36,965 bases of DNA from Candidatus Zixiibacteriota bacterium (GCA_028715215.1 JAQUSF010000022.1:1-36965), one strand, 5' to 3'. Positions 1 through 9,365 are shown, counted from the first letter of the stretch. Notes: a model not told the origin generated them from the sequence alone. Program-made: numbers and translations.

Positions 1-1
1 T

Positions 2-661
2 TCCGATCTCGAAATGGTAAACCGAACCAATCCCTTCTTTTTGAACCTGGCCGGTGTGAAATATTTGCTTTTATCCACCGGTCAGAATATTCCGCCCAGT
101 TATTTCGGTGAAAAAACGGCGGTCACCGCCGCGACTTTCGGTACCACCCGGATTGTTGACAACAATAACGCCTATCCCCGGGTGTATCTGTGTGACCGGT
201 ATAGAGTTGTACCCGACCGCCAGGATATTTACCCGATAATCTTGAAAGGTGAAGATGATTTCCGGAAGGTGGTCTATCTTGAGAAGGAGCCGGCCCTGCC
301 CGTTTACCCTGACAGCCTGAATGCCGATTCAGCCTGGATAAAGGAATACGATTACGATTCCGTTCTGGTGGGATTGTCCTGCGCCACCAATAAAATCCTG
401 GTGATGACCGATAATTATTTTGACGCCTGGCAGGTTTTAATCGACGGCCGGCCGGCGGAACTTTTACGTGCCTACGGGACCTTCCGGGCGGTAGTCGTCC
501 CGGCCGGTGCCGGCGAGATTCTGTTTAAATATGATTCACCCCGCTACAAAACCGGTCGCCTGGTAACCTGGCTGACCTCGTTTTATCTACTGGCGGTGGT
601 GGTATTCCATATGAATCGTTCGCGAAAGAAAAACTCTAAAGAGGAAGAAATATCGCTATGA
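2..661 (+). CDS. YfhO-like membrane protein, C-terminal part (gene runs off the left edge)
   Basis: The frame is open from base 2, so this is the tail of a longer gene; the first Met in the window (base 14) is internal. The tail resembles the C-terminal region of YfhO-family membrane proteins, large multi-pass proteins linked to glycosylation of envelope polymers. Seen here: the segment NLAGVKYLLL typical of that region, a beta-rich extracytoplasmic part ending in DNYFDAWQVLIDG, then one hydrophobic helix (WLTSFYLLAVVVF) and a short basic tail. The stop overlaps the next start by 4 bp (ATGA), so it is co-translated with a polyprenol-phosphate sugar transferase. That supports a role in sugar transfer across the membrane. 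The family call rests on the tail only. Confidence 0.6.
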   Translation, partial: SDLEMVNRTNPFFLNLAGVKYLLLSTGQNIPPSYFGEKTAVTAATFGTTRIVDNNNAYPRVYLCDRYRVVPDRQDIYPIILKGEDDFRKVVYLEKEPALPVYPDSLNADSAWIKEYDYDSVLVGLSCATNKILVMTDNYFDAWQVLIDGRPAELLRAYGTFRAVVVPAGAGEILFKYDSPRYKTGRLVTWLTSFYLLAVVVFHMNRSRKKNSKEEEISL

Positions 662-1386
662 CTCCATCGCAGCGCGCCCTGATTATTTTCCCGACTTACA
701 ATGAACGCGATAACATAAAAAAAATCGTGCATGCCGTTTTGCCGCTGGACCCGCGTATTCATGTATTGATTGTCGACGACAACTCACCTGATGGTACGGG
801 GGAAATCGCCGACCAGCTGGCCGCCCAGTTAAATAATGTTAAGGTCCTGCACCGCGAAAAAAAGGAGGGTCTGGGACGAGCCTATATCGCCGGATTCAAA
901 TGGGCTATTGAAAATAAATTTGATTTTATCTTTGAAATGGATGCCGATTTTTCCCATGGCCCGGAGTATCTCAAGGATTTTCTCAAGACTATTCAGGAAT
1001 ATGACCTGGTTATTGGTTCCCGGTATATCAGCGGGGTGAATGTCATCAACTGGCCCATGTCGCGGCTGCTTTTGTCTTATTTCGCCAATGTCTATACCCG
1101 AATAATAACCGGTTTGCCCCTGCATGACGCTACCGGGGGCTTCAAGTGTTTTCGCCGCCAGGTCCTGGAAGCTATCAATCTTGACGATGTCCACTCCACC
1201 GGTTATTCTTTTCAGATAGAGATGTCCATGCGGGCCTGGAAAAAAGGTTTTCGAATCAAAGAAATTCCCATAATTTTTGTCGATAGAATTGCCGGTCAGT
1301 CCAAGATGTCCAAGAAAATCGTTCGTGAAGCGGTCTGGATGGTCTGGCTATTAAGGATAAAATCAATTTTAGGTAAGTTTAATTAA
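658..1386 (+). CDS. GT2 polyprenol-phosphate mannosyltransferase (Dpm1-like)
   Basis: Family-2 glycosyltransferase of 242 residues, the length of single-domain dolichol/polyprenol-phosphate mannose synthases. These move a hexose from GDP- or UDP-sugar to a lipid phosphate on the cytoplasmic face. The N-terminus carries the nucleotide-binding pattern FPTYNERDNI and VDDNSPDGTGE (about residues 11-50). The metal-binding DAD is at 95-97 (EMDADFSH), and ATGGFKCFRR and the SGYSFQ-like GYSFQIEM follow. There is no C-terminal membrane domain, so it is the soluble or peripheral type. It overlaps the upstream YfhO-like gene by 4 bp, which suggests it supplies lipid-linked sugar to that membrane protein. 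The exact sugar cannot be told from sequence. Confidence 0.88.
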   Translation: MTPSQRALIIFPTYNERDNIKKIVHAVLPLDPRIHVLIVDDNSPDGTGEIADQLAAQLNNVKVLHREKKEGLGRAYIAGFKWAIENKFDFIFEMDADFSHGPEYLKDFLKTIQEYDLVIGSRYISGVNVINWPMSRLLLSYFANVYTRIITGLPLHDATGGFKCFRRQVLEAINLDDVHSTGYSFQIEMSMRAWKKGFRIKEIPIIFVDRIAGQSKMSKKIVREAVWMVWLLRIKSILGKFN

Positions 1387-1391
1387 GCACT

Positions 1392-2264
1392 TTGACCTTG
1401 ACCAAAAAAAACAGCGTTTCCATCATCATCGTTATTCATAATTCGCTGGGAATACTGGGCGAGTGCCTGGAAAGTCTTCGCCGGGCTGTAACCGGACTGG
1501 AGTTTGAACTGCTGGTGGTGGATAATGCCTCCGGCGACGAGCCGGCTGAAACCATCAGGAAAATCTTCCCCAGCGCGGAGATACTGAGGAACCGGGAAAA
1601 TATCGGTTTTGCTTCCGGCTGCAACCAGGGAGCACACCGGGCGACCGGCGAGTTTTTACTTTTCATCAATCCCGATATCAAAATTGACCGTGAAGCTATC
1701 GTCAAACTGCGTGAGGTTTTCGAGGATAATGAAAAAATCGGTCTGGCGGCGGCGCGGTGCCGATTGCGCGACGGTTCCTTTCATCCGACCTGTCGTAATT
1801 TCCCTACCTTGAAAAATATCATCTTTTCCCGGGGTTCCTTCCTGGCACAGATTCTCAGCAGTGCCGGGGCACGCTTGGTCACTTATACCCTGCCGGATTT
1901 TACTGAAACAACCATCGTCCCGGCGGTGGCGGGTACGGTAATGATGATAAAAAAAAACACTTTCGACAAACTCGGCGGTTTCGACCCGCGTTTTTTCATG
2001 TTTATGGAAGATACCGACCTTTCCCTGAGAGTTGTAAAGGCCGGATACATAAATCTTTTTGTTCCCGCTGCCGGGGCGATTCATGACTGGGGTAAAGGCA
2101 GCCGAACCGGCAAAGTGAAAAGGAGCTGGTATCATCATCGCTCCGTCTGGAAATATTTTTTGAAACATTATCCCAATTTTTTTTCATATTTCCTTTTACC
2201 CCTGCTTTTGATTTTTAATTTTATGTTCATGATTATCTTACCTGACCGTCGTCAGAAGGGGTAA
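1392..2264 (+). CDS. GT2 glycosyltransferase, rhamnosyltransferase-like
   Basis: A 290-residue GT-A fold transferase of the WcaA/RfbF-like group that adds a sugar to a growing surface polysaccharide. Visible motifs are IIIVIHNSLGILGECLESL at the N-terminus, VVDNASGDEP (about 42-51), ENIGFASGCNQG, the metal-binding region FINPDIKI, and the acceptor-side motif MFMEDTDLSLRV. A hydrophobic C-terminus (FFSYFLLPLLLIFNFMFMIIL) probably anchors it to the inner membrane. The start is a TTG, chosen because the conserved N-terminus begins right after it; it lies 5 bp after the previous stop. The neighbouring genes make it part of an envelope glycan operon. The donor sugar is unknown. Confidence 0.85.
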   Translation: MTLTKKNSVSIIIVIHNSLGILGECLESLRRAVTGLEFELLVVDNASGDEPAETIRKIFPSAEILRNRENIGFASGCNQGAHRATGEFLLFINPDIKIDREAIVKLREVFEDNEKIGLAAARCRLRDGSFHPTCRNFPTLKNIIFSRGSFLAQILSSAGARLVTYTLPDFTETTIVPAVAGTVMMIKKNTFDKLGGFDPRFFMFMEDTDLSLRVVKAGYINLFVPAAGAIHDWGKGSRTGKVKRSWYHHRSVWKYFLKHYPNFFSYFLLPLLLIFNFMFMIILPDRRQKG

Positions 2265-2267
2265 TAA

Positions 2268-3326
2268 GTGAATCTGATATCGTGGTTATCGGTCATTATT
2301 TTCAGCCTGCTACTGGGGCGAATTACTATCCCACTGATAATAAAATACTGCCACAAGCACGGATTTCTGGATTTACCCGGTCAACATAAGCGCCACCGGC
2401 ACCCGACGCCCCTTCTTGGCGGAGTGGGCTTGTTTATCGTAATATGGTGTACGGTAACAGGTTATTTGATAATTGCCGGAGCCGTGACGGATACTTTGGG
2501 GGGGGTGATTCTGTATGTTTTTCTCGGCGCTTTGATTATTTTTCTGGTCGGACTATCTGACGACTTGGCACCCGTTTCCGCCTGGGTGAAACTATCGGCT
2601 GAAATCGCGGCGGGTCTGGTGCTCTTTATGGGTGGTTTGAAAATAGACCCTGTCACCATCCCCTATTATGGACAACTGGCAATTGGTCAATTCTCAGTTC
2701 TTATCACGGTTTTGTGGGTGGTTATGTTAACCAATGCCATTAACCTGATAGATGGTCTTGATGGTTTGGCGGCCGGGGTATCCCTGATCGGGATTATAAC
2801 GATGGTTATAATCGGCCATCTGTATAATCTGGGGCAGGTTATGGTCTTCGCTTATGCTTTGATAGGTTTCCTACTGGTTTTTCTTTATTACAACCGCTAC
2901 CCGGCCAGGATATTTCTGGGGGATTCCGGTTCTTTGCAAATCGGGTATTATTTTGCTGTCATCTCGTTGCTGGTGCCGGTGCGGTCTTATACGGCGGCGG
3001 CGCTCTATGTACCTCTTTTAGCTCTGGGCGTACCTCTGCTGGAGACGGTCATTTCTTTTTTACGCCGTTTGATAGCCGGTAAAAATGTAATGAAAGCCGA
3101 CCGTCGGCATATTTTCCACTACCTTACCCTGGCCGGGTTGTCATATCGCTGGGTGATTGTGGTTTTTTACCTGCTTTCGGTTATTTTTGGTCTGTTTGCC
3201 CTGGCCATGTTTTACGGTAACCGGTTAAAAGTCTTTGGCTTTTTAGTCCTTTTTATGGTTGTTATTTTCGCTTTATTTTTTATCTTTATGACCAATTTGA
3301 ACCGTTTTAAAAAAAGACGGTTGTAA
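2268..3326 (+). CDS. MraY/WecA-family undecaprenyl-phosphate sugar-1-phosphate transferase
   Basis: Multi-pass membrane protein of 352 residues in the GT4 family, which transfers a HexNAc-1-phosphate (usually GlcNAc-1-P) from a UDP-sugar to undecaprenyl phosphate and so starts an O-antigen or capsule unit. Seen: the N-terminal HKRHRHPTPLLGGVGLF, the DDL acidic motif (GLSDDLAPVSAW), NAINLIDGLDGLAAGVS with the catalytic Asp pair, FLGDSGSLQIGYYFA, and the cytoplasmic HIFHYL segment matching the HIHH motif of WecA. About ten hydrophobic segments are present. Start is GTG, 3 bp after the previous stop. WecA-like activity is more likely than MraY because the neighbours are polysaccharide genes rather than mur genes. 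Confidence 0.85.
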   Translation: MNLISWLSVIIFSLLLGRITIPLIIKYCHKHGFLDLPGQHKRHRHPTPLLGGVGLFIVIWCTVTGYLIIAGAVTDTLGGVILYVFLGALIIFLVGLSDDLAPVSAWVKLSAEIAAGLVLFMGGLKIDPVTIPYYGQLAIGQFSVLITVLWVVMLTNAINLIDGLDGLAAGVSLIGIITMVIIGHLYNLGQVMVFAYALIGFLLVFLYYNRYPARIFLGDSGSLQIGYYFAVISLLVPVRSYTAAALYVPLLALGVPLLETVISFLRRLIAGKNVMKADRRHIFHYLTLAGLSYRWVIVVFYLLSVIFGLFALAMFYGNRLKVFGFLVLFMVVIFALFFIFMTNLNRFKKRRL

Positions 3327-3335
3327 TAAAAAAAG

Positions 3336-4328
3336 ATGATATTTGACAGAGAAGATAACGGCAATATGCATAATGGAATACAACTTGATTTTGAGCGGCC
3401 GATAATAGAACTCGAAAAAAAAATATCCGACATGAAAGATTTTTCGATGGGGGAGAATATCGAGCTGCAGCATGAAATCGAATCACTTCAAAAGAAACTT
3501 GACCATCTGCGTGATGAAATTTACTCCAATCTGACTCGCTGGCAAAAAGTCCAGCTTTCCAGGCATCCCCGCCGGCCTTACACCCTTGATTATATCAAAT
3601 TGATCAGCACGGATTTTATTGAGTTGCACGGAGACAGATATTTTGCCGATGACAAGGCCGTGGTGGGCGGATTCGGCCGTATCGACGGCCGTCCGGTGAT
3701 GTTTGTCGGGCAACAAAAAGGTCGTGATACCAAGCAGAAACTGGAACGTAATTTCGGAATGGCTCATCCGGAAGGTTACCGCAAGGCACGACGTCTTTTT
3801 TATCTGGCCGAGAAGTTTAATATCCCCATCGTCATTCTTATCGATACTCCCGGAGCTTATCCGGGTATCGGCGCCGAGGAGAGAGGTCAGGCGGAAGCAA
3901 TCGCCCGGAATATCTGGGTCATGTTCCAGATTAAGGTCCCGATTGTGGTAGTAATTATCGGCGAGGGTGCTTCCGGCGGGGCTCTGGGTATTGGCATCGG
4001 CGACAAGGTTGTGATGCTGGAATATGCCTGGTACTCGGTGATATCACCCGAAGGTTGCGCCGCTATTTTATGGCGGGATGCGGCCAACGCTCCCCTGGCG
4101 GCGGAAGCTTTGAAACTGACCGCCCCCGATTTGATGGAATTGGGGATTATCGATAAAATTTTACCGGAGCCACCCAACGGAGCTCACCGCGACCATGCCG
4201 CCGCCGCCCATACGGTTAAAAAAGAAATCCTGGCCACTCTGGATGAACTGAGTAAAGAAAACGTTGAAAACTTACTCAAAAAGCGCCTTGAAAAATACCG
4301 CCGTATGGGTGAGTATCGAGAGCTGTAA
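3336..4328 (+). CDS. accA: Acetyl-CoA carboxylase carboxyltransferase subunit alpha
   Basis: Subunit of the carboxyltransferase half of acetyl-CoA carboxylase, which makes malonyl-CoA from acetyl-CoA and carboxybiotin for fatty acid synthesis. The 330 residues fit the family. Visible: the N-terminal [14 protein letters not shown] helix, [59 protein letters not shown] and the oxyanion-hole region [12 protein letters not shown], all hallmark AccA blocks. An ATG at 3366, closer to the conserved helix and preceded by GAGAAG, is an alternative start; the first ATG at 3336 has no clear ribosome site. No accD is in the window. It begins the run of housekeeping genes leading to the elongation cluster. 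Confidence 0.96.
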   Translation: MIFDREDNGNMHNGIQLDFERPIIELEKKISDMKDFSMGENIELQHEIESLQKKLDHLRDEIYSNLTRWQKVQLSRHPRRPYTLDYIKLISTDFIELHGDRYFADDKAVVGGFGRIDGRPVMFVGQQKGRDTKQKLERNFGMAHPEGYRKARRLFYLAEKFNIPIVILIDTPGAYPGIGAEERGQAEAIARNIWVMFQIKVPIVVVIIGEGASGGALGIGIGDKVVMLEYAWYSVISPEGCAAILWRDAANAPLAAEALKLTAPDLMELGIIDKILPEPPNGAHRDHAAAAHTVKKEILATLDELSKENVENLLKKRLEKYRRMGEYREL

Positions 4329-4337
4329 GGAAATTAT

Positions 4338-4508
4338 ATGGTGTTATCCCGTGAACTTCTGGAAAAACTGGCCTGTCCCAGATGCAAGGGAGAAATGGAT
4401 TATAACCAGGACAAAAACCGCCTTGACTGTCATCAATGCCGGTTGAGTTACCGGGTCGTTGATGATATTCCGGTACTGTTGATAGATGAAGCCGAGACTA
4501 TTCAATAA
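4338..4508 (+). CDS. Trm112-like small zinc-ribbon protein
   Basis: A 56-residue protein. It begins MVLSRELLEKLACPRC, has a second Cys pair CHQC about 16 residues later, and ends DDIPVLLIDEAETIQ. This is the layout of the Trm112/UPF0434 (YcaR-like) family: one zinc knuckle from Cys13, Cys16, Cys32 and Cys35, then a short beta strand with IPVLL. In eukaryotes and archaea Trm112 activates methyltransferases; the bacterial role is unclear. It starts 9 bp after accA with AAGG as the ribosome site and stops 11 bp before the PTS gene, so it is part of the same operon. The family call is firm, the function is not. Confidence 0.85.
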   Translation: MVLSRELLEKLACPRCKGEMDYNQDKNRLDCHQCRLSYRVVDDIPVLLIDEAETIQ

Positions 4509-4519
4509 GGAAATATAAA

Positions 4520-4972
4520 ATGAAACTTTCCAAGTTTTGTGATGAAAGCCTGGTCGTGTTCAATTTAAAGACGACCAATAAGGAAAAAGTAATTGAGGAG
4601 CTGGTGAATCTGGCGGCAAGTTCCAATATGATTAAGGACCCGGTTCAGTTACTCAAAGATGTCAAAGACCGTGAAAATCTGGTCACTACCGGGGTGGGTT
4701 ACGGGGTGGCTTTTCCGCATGCCAAGACCCGTTCCGCCAAGGGAATCGTTATCGCATTTGGCCGCAGCGATAAGGGAATAGATTTCGACGCCATGGACCA
4801 TCGGCCGGTACACCTGTTCTTTTTGATCGCCGCTCCCGAAGACGCTATCGGGGCGCATTTGAATGTGATGGCGCGTCTTTCCTATCTCATGAAACTGGGT
4901 GAGAACCGGGAAAAACTGATGAAAGCCACATCGCCCGGCGATGTTCTGGCTTTGATGGATGAAATAGAATAA
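4520..4972 (+). CDS. ptsN: PTS EIIA domain protein, fructose/nitrogen type (PtsN-like)
   Basis: Single-domain EIIA protein of 150 residues. The family receives phosphate on a histidine from HPr/NPr and, as EIIA-Ntr, regulates enzymes and transporters rather than carrying sugar. The phospho-acceptor region GVAFPHAKT places the active His at residue 67; TTGVGYG before it and HLFFLIAAPED plus HLNVMARLSYL after it are family blocks. No EIIB or EIIC gene is nearby, which favours a regulatory role. It follows the Trm112-like gene with an AAGGAAAT ribosome site. The symbol is given by family resemblance; no rpoN, hpf or rapZ neighbour confirms it. Confidence 0.85.
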   Translation: MKLSKFCDESLVVFNLKTTNKEKVIEELVNLAASSNMIKDPVQLLKDVKDRENLVTTGVGYGVAFPHAKTRSAKGIVIAFGRSDKGIDFDAMDHRPVHLFFLIAAPEDAIGAHLNVMARLSYLMKLGENREKLMKATSPGDVLALMDEIE

Positions 4973-5006
4973 AAAAAGCATATATGAGGCCAGGACGGCT
5001 CTATCG

Positions 5007-5798
5007 ATGAATTGGATTTCCAACCTGTTTTCAAGATACTGGCGCAATTTTCATTTCGCCGCCATACTGATTCTGACCATTATTCTCATGGTCAACAATC
5101 CGGCTATTAACGGCCTGGTAAGCCAGGTAACGGTTTCCGTTTTTAATTATCCTTTTTTCATTGTTAAGAATTTTTTCGATGGTCTGGTAAATGTTGACCG
5201 AAGAAACGAGCAACTTCAGGAAGCGCTGGTGCAAGCCTCGGTCAGGATATCGATGCTTGAGGAAGCCCGGCTTGAAAATGAACGCCTTCGAGCGGTCCTG
5301 GGATTTGAACCGCCGGTCGGTTACAGCCTTATCCCGGCCAAGGTTATTTCGGTGGGAGGGGATAAGATGCCAACCGCGGTGGTTATTAATCGCGGGTTGA
5401 AGGATTCGCTTTATATCAATCAGCCGATTATTAACCAGGAAGGTTTAATCGGGCGGATAATTGCCGTTTCAAATGATTATGCCTCGGTGCAACTTTTAAC
5501 GGACCCCACCAGTCGGGTGGCTGCAAGGGTAGAGGAAAGTCGTGAGATGGGCATTGTCAAATACAGTATTGTCGAGGGCATGGTGCTTGATAACTTCCCG
5601 ATTCAGGGGACCATCGCCCCGGGCAATATAATTGTATCTTCGGGGCTGGGAGGCATCTATCCGCCGGGTCTGAAAGTGGGTACGGTGGTCCAGGTCGTTT
5701 ATCCCGAAGAAGAACCTTTTTGTGAAGTCCGGCTGACCCCGGCGGTCAATTTTAATTCTCTTGAAGAATTGTTTATTTTGAAGTTGAACGGCCTATGA
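5007..5798 (+). CDS. mreC: Rod shape-determining protein MreC
   Basis: Bitopic inner-membrane protein of the elongasome that links cytoplasmic MreB to PBP2 in the periplasm. The 263 residues show a short cytoplasmic N-terminus, one helix (FAAILILTIILMV, about 18-30), a coiled-coil segment (roughly 60-92, rich in E, R and L and ending LRAVLGFEP), then the beta-domain with GDKMPTAVVINRGLKDSL, NQEGLIGRI, LLTDPTSRVAARVEES and SSGLGGIYPPGLKVGTV. These last blocks are diagnostic. Its stop overlaps the mreD start (ATGA). No mreB precedes it, unlike the common mreBCD order; accA, the Trm112-like gene and ptsN stand there instead. Confidence 0.95.
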   Translation: MNWISNLFSRYWRNFHFAAILILTIILMVNNPAINGLVSQVTVSVFNYPFFIVKNFFDGLVNVDRRNEQLQEALVQASVRISMLEEARLENERLRAVLGFEPPVGYSLIPAKVISVGGDKMPTAVVINRGLKDSLYINQPIINQEGLIGRIIAVSNDYASVQLLTDPTSRVAARVEESREMGIVKYSIVEGMVLDNFPIQGTIAPGNIIVSSGLGGIYPPGLKVGTVVQVVYPEEEPFCEVRLTPAVNFNSLEELFILKLNGL

Positions 5799-6274
5799 AG
5801 TTTATCCCTTTTTTCCTGTACTTGTTATTGATCGGTATGCACCAGGTAATCTGGCGCGAGATGACCTCAATATACGGAGCGTCGATAAATCTGCCGGCTT
5901 TGATAGTCCTGGCGGTGGCTCTGTATAAGTCGGAGCTGGCGGCGGTCTGGTTTGGTTTTGTAGTAGGTATTGTCCTGGCGGTAAATCCGGGGATGCTGGG
6001 CTGGCAGGCGCTGGCGCTGGCGCTCCTGGGGTTGCTGGCTTATCATGCCCGGGAAAAACTTAACCTGGAATCGCTATATACCAAACTGCTCCTGGTTTTT
6101 GCCGGTATCCTGTTGCACAATATAAGTGCTTCCATTATCCAGGCCGGACTTAAATTTTACCAATTGTGGTTGAATATCCTCACCGGGTCAATATATACTG
6201 CTGTGATAGCCTTGATATTTTTCCTTTTCAAGGATGGTATTATTACGGTTAAAAAGATTAAATCGATATTTTGA
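5795..6274 (+). CDS. mreD: Rod shape-determining protein MreD
   Basis: Small, very hydrophobic protein of 159 residues with five or six likely membrane helices, matching MreD in size and position. It starts in a 4-bp ATGA overlap with mreC and ends 9 bp before the PBP2 gene. MreD is a weakly conserved partner of MreC in the elongasome; sequence motifs are few, so the call rests on hydrophobicity, length and on lying between mreC and mrdA. The segment WFGFVVGIVLAVNPGMLGW is typical of the family (phenylalanine-glycine-rich helix followed by a short loop). Confidence 0.85.
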   Translation: MKFIPFFLYLLLIGMHQVIWREMTSIYGASINLPALIVLAVALYKSELAAVWFGFVVGIVLAVNPGMLGWQALALALLGLLAYHAREKLNLESLYTKLLLVFAGILLHNISASIIQAGLKFYQLWLNILTGSIYTAVIALIFFLFKDGIITVKKIKSIF

Positions 6275-6283
6275 CACACGGGT

Positions 6284-8098
6284 ATGGAACGCTATAAGAT
6301 TTCACACGCCGGACGAGAACGATTCAGCCTGGTAGTGGTCGGGCTGGTTATACTGCTATTGATTTTCGGTCTGGTTAAGTTACAGCTTTTCGGCCATAGT
6401 GAATTTTTAAAACAATCGGAAAATAATCGCATCCGGGTGGTCCCGATTGTACCCCGCCGGGGAGTGGTATACGACCGTGAGGGCCGGGTTATTATCGACA
6501 ACCGCCCTTCCTATACCATTTCGGTGGTTCCGGCCGAGGAAGTCAAGGGCAGAACCCTGCCCAACCTGGCTCGTCTGATAGGTCTGGATACTCTGGAAAT
6601 CCGTAAACGAATTAAAAAGAACATGGTCAGCCGGTACCAGCCCACGCCGGTGAAGAAGGATATCCCCTTTGAAATCGTGGCTGTCCTCGAGGAACAGAAC
6701 CGTGATTTTCCGGGTGTCAGCTACCAGATGGAACGGGTGCGGCAGTACCCGGTCGGGATGGGAACAGAAGCCTTCACCGGGTATGTAGGCGAGGTCTCCG
6801 AGGAACAGCTGGCGAAAAATAGGATGTACAATTACCGGCTGGGGAGCATGATTGGCAAGGAAGGCCTGGAGAAATATTATGACAACGTGCTTCGGGGTAA
6901 GGAAGGTACGGCTTATATTGAAGTTTCGGCCACCGGTCAGATACTCGGTCCTTATGAAGGTCGGGGTAAAATAGAGGCCATACCGGGCGCCGATTTAAAC
7001 CTGACAATTGACCTTGATTTACAGCGGACCGGGGTGGAAGAAATCGATACCTTCTGTTGCGGAGCGATTGTAGCCATCGACCCCCGCAGTGGTGAGATCC
7101 TGGCCATGCTGTCTTATCCAAATTATGACGCCAATATTTTTTCGTCGGTCATCCCGGAAAGCTTATGGGTGGCGATTTCCAACGATGTTTCCCATCCCCT
7201 GCTCAACCGCCCGATTAACGGTTTGTATCCGCCTGGTTCCACGACCAAACTGTTGACGGTCGGAGCCGGTATGGAAGAAGGCATCATCAACGAAAGCACG
7301 ACTTTTAAACCCTGTCTGGGCGGGATGCAGTTCGGTAACCGGTTTTTCCACTGCTGGTATGCCAACGGTCATGGTCGGCTGACCGCGGCCCACGCCATCG
7401 AGCAATCGTGCGATGTCTACATGTATCAGCTGGGATTGAAAATGGGCGTGGATGTTTTGAGCCGTTATTTCGGTCAGAGCGGTTTCGGGCATGTCACGGG
7501 TCTGGATTTACCCAATGAATCCGCCGGATTAAATCCCAACAGTGACTATTATGACACCCGTTACGGCAAAAAGAAATGGACACAGACCCTGGTTCTTAAT
7601 AATGCCATCGGCCAGGGGGAAATACTGTCAACCCCGCTCCAGCTGGCGCAATTTTTCTGCGGCGTGGTCAACAACGGTCTGGTATATCGTCCGCATATCG
7701 TCAAGAAAATTACCAGGCCCGACGGAGAGGTGATTTCCGTGTCCCCGGTGGTATCGTTCAGGCTGCCGTTCACCGACGAAACCCTGGCCCTGCTGTGCGA
7801 GGGTATTCGGCTGGTGGTCGAGGGGGAAAGAGGAACCGCCCGGAGTTTAAGGAACAAATACTATTCAGTGGGTGGCAAAACCGGTACGTCACAGAATCCT
7901 CATGGCGATGAACACTCCTGGTTCGTCGGGGTGGCACCCCTGGAAAATCCTGAAATTGTCGTTTGTGCTATTGTGGAAAATGCCGGTCATGGTTCGGAGG
8001 TAGCAGCCCCGCTGGTAGGGAAGGTAATCAGAACTTACATGAATAAAAAAAGGATGCCCGAAGATCTGGCGCGTATTTCAAGTGCGGGTAAACCGTGA
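6284..8098 (+). CDS. mrdA: Penicillin-binding protein 2 (elongasome transpeptidase)
   Basis: Class B PBP of 604 residues that cross-links peptidoglycan during lateral growth, anchored in the inner membrane and acting in the periplasm. Order of parts: short cytoplasmic tail, one membrane helix (about 15-35), dimerisation domain with VVPRRGVVYDREG-like block at 53-67, then the transpeptidase domain. Catalytic motifs are all present: SxxK as STTK with Ser319 and Lys322, SxD as SCD at 375-377, and KTGT at 532-535. GLEKYYDNVLRGKEG and YPPGSTTK are typical of PBP2 rather than FtsI. It lies between mreD and rodA, as in most rod-shaped bacteria. Nothing looks degraded. Confidence 0.95.
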   Translation: MERYKISHAGRERFSLVVVGLVILLLIFGLVKLQLFGHSEFLKQSENNRIRVVPIVPRRGVVYDREGRVIIDNRPSYTISVVPAEEVKGRTLPNLARLIGLDTLEIRKRIKKNMVSRYQPTPVKKDIPFEIVAVLEEQNRDFPGVSYQMERVRQYPVGMGTEAFTGYVGEVSEEQLAKNRMYNYRLGSMIGKEGLEKYYDNVLRGKEGTAYIEVSATGQILGPYEGRGKIEAIPGADLNLTIDLDLQRTGVEEIDTFCCGAIVAIDPRSGEILAMLSYPNYDANIFSSVIPESLWVAISNDVSHPLLNRPINGLYPPGSTTKLLTVGAGMEEGIINESTTFKPCLGGMQFGNRFFHCWYANGHGRLTAAHAIEQSCDVYMYQLGLKMGVDVLSRYFGQSGFGHVTGLDLPNESAGLNPNSDYYDTRYGKKKWTQTLVLNNAIGQGEILSTPLQLAQFFCGVVNNGLVYRPHIVKKITRPDGEVISVSPVVSFRLPFTDETLALLCEGIRLVVEGERGTARSLRNKYYSVGGKTGTSQNPHGDEHSWFVGVAPLENPEIVVCAIVENAGHGSEVAAPLVGKVIRTYMNKKRMPEDLARISSAGKP

Positions 8099-9315
8099 TG
8101 CTGGATTATCGACAAATTGACTGGAAACTTATTGCCGCCGCTCTGGCGTTATCGCTGATCGGCATTGTTCTCATATTTTCGGCTCAGTATTATGCCGATT
8201 CCGATTATCTTCAAAGCTACTACCTGAGACAACTTATCTGGCTTTTTGTTGCCCTGGTGGTTTTTACGGCAATTGTTCATCTGCCGTTCAGAATTTTTGA
8301 CCTCAGCGCCTACCTTCTTTATTTCGTGGTGCTGATTCTTTTGGTCCTGGTGCTGGTGATCGGGACTTCGCGGGGCGGCGCCGCCCGGTGGTTTTCATTC
8401 GGACCGATAAACCTGGCGCCCTCCGATATGGCCAAGCTCGCCCTGGTTCTGGCACTGTCCCGTTTTTTCGCTTACACGAAACTTCCCGTTGTCTCCAAAA
8501 GGCGCCTGGCTCTTTCCGGATTGATGACTCTGGTACCGGTAATGCTTATATTAAAACAGCCCGACCTTGGAACTTCGTTGGTTTTTTTCGTTATTCTGTT
8601 TGCCTTATGGTTCTGGTCAGGCCTGTCGCCGTGGTACTTGATTTTGTTACTCTCGCCGTTATTATCCCTTGTAACCGCTTCGCACTGGTTGTCCTGGGCA
8701 ATTTATTTCGTGGTGCTTTTGTCCTTTCTGACTTTTTTAAAACCCGGGGTGGTTAACAGTACGGTGGTGGTTATTTTTAACCTGGCTTTCGGGATCATAA
8801 CGCCTTTTATCTGGAATCGCCTGGCCGAGTATCAGCGCTTGCGTATTAAAACCTTTTTCGACCCCGGCATGGACCCGAGGGGTGCCGGTTATCAGATAAT
8901 TCAATCCAAGATTGCGATCGGTTCGGGCGGTATTTTGGGTAAAGGTTTTTTGAACGGTTCCCAGTCCCGTCTTGATTTTCTCCCGGAACGGCATACGGAC
9001 TTTATCTTTTCCGTTATAGGCGAAGAGTTCGGTTTATGGGGCGCTCTGGTCGTTATTTTTCTTTTTGGTTTCATTTTATACCGTTCCATACGAATTGCCG
9101 CTCGTTGCCGGAACCGTTTTGCGTCCATGGTTGTTATGGGCGCCGCGGCCATTCTCCTTTTCCAGTTTGTCATCAACATCGGCATGACTCTGGGTTTCAT
9201 GCCCGTAACCGGTTTACCCCTGCCGTTTATAAGTTATGGCGGAACCTCGCTGGTTCTGTCATGGGCGCTTATCGGTTTGATAATATCGGCTGATTACCGC
9301 TGGCAGGAATACTGA
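8098..9315 (+). CDS. rodA: Peptidoglycan glycosyltransferase RodA (SEDS family)
   Basis: SEDS-family membrane glycosyltransferase that polymerises lipid II with PBP2 during elongation. About 405 residues with ten or so membrane helices. Family blocks seen: LIFSAQYYADSDY near the start, GTSRGGAARWFSFGPINLAPSDMAKLALVL, KQPDLGTSLVF (with the functionally essential Asp), GAGYQIIQSKIAIGSGG, LPERHTDFIFSVIGEEFG and TGLPLPFISYGGTSL near the C-terminus. The ATG at 8098 overlaps the last base of mrdA; a GTG at 8095 would add one residue. The pair mrdA-rodA is the standard gene order of an elongasome operon, and rodA ends it. Confidence 0.95.
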   Translation: MLDYRQIDWKLIAAALALSLIGIVLIFSAQYYADSDYLQSYYLRQLIWLFVALVVFTAIVHLPFRIFDLSAYLLYFVVLILLVLVLVIGTSRGGAARWFSFGPINLAPSDMAKLALVLALSRFFAYTKLPVVSKRRLALSGLMTLVPVMLILKQPDLGTSLVFFVILFALWFWSGLSPWYLILLLSPLLSLVTASHWLSWAIYFVVLLSFLTFLKPGVVNSTVVVIFNLAFGIITPFIWNRLAEYQRLRIKTFFDPGMDPRGAGYQIIQSKIAIGSGGILGKGFLNGSQSRLDFLPERHTDFIFSVIGEEFGLWGALVVIFLFGFILYRSIRIAARCRNRFASMVVMGAAAILLFQFVINIGMTLGFMPVTGLPLPFISYGGTSLVLSWALIGLIISADYRWQEY

Positions 9316-9365
9316 CCCGAAAAAGAAAACCACTTTAGGACGCCGTTTAGAGTATAAAAATTATA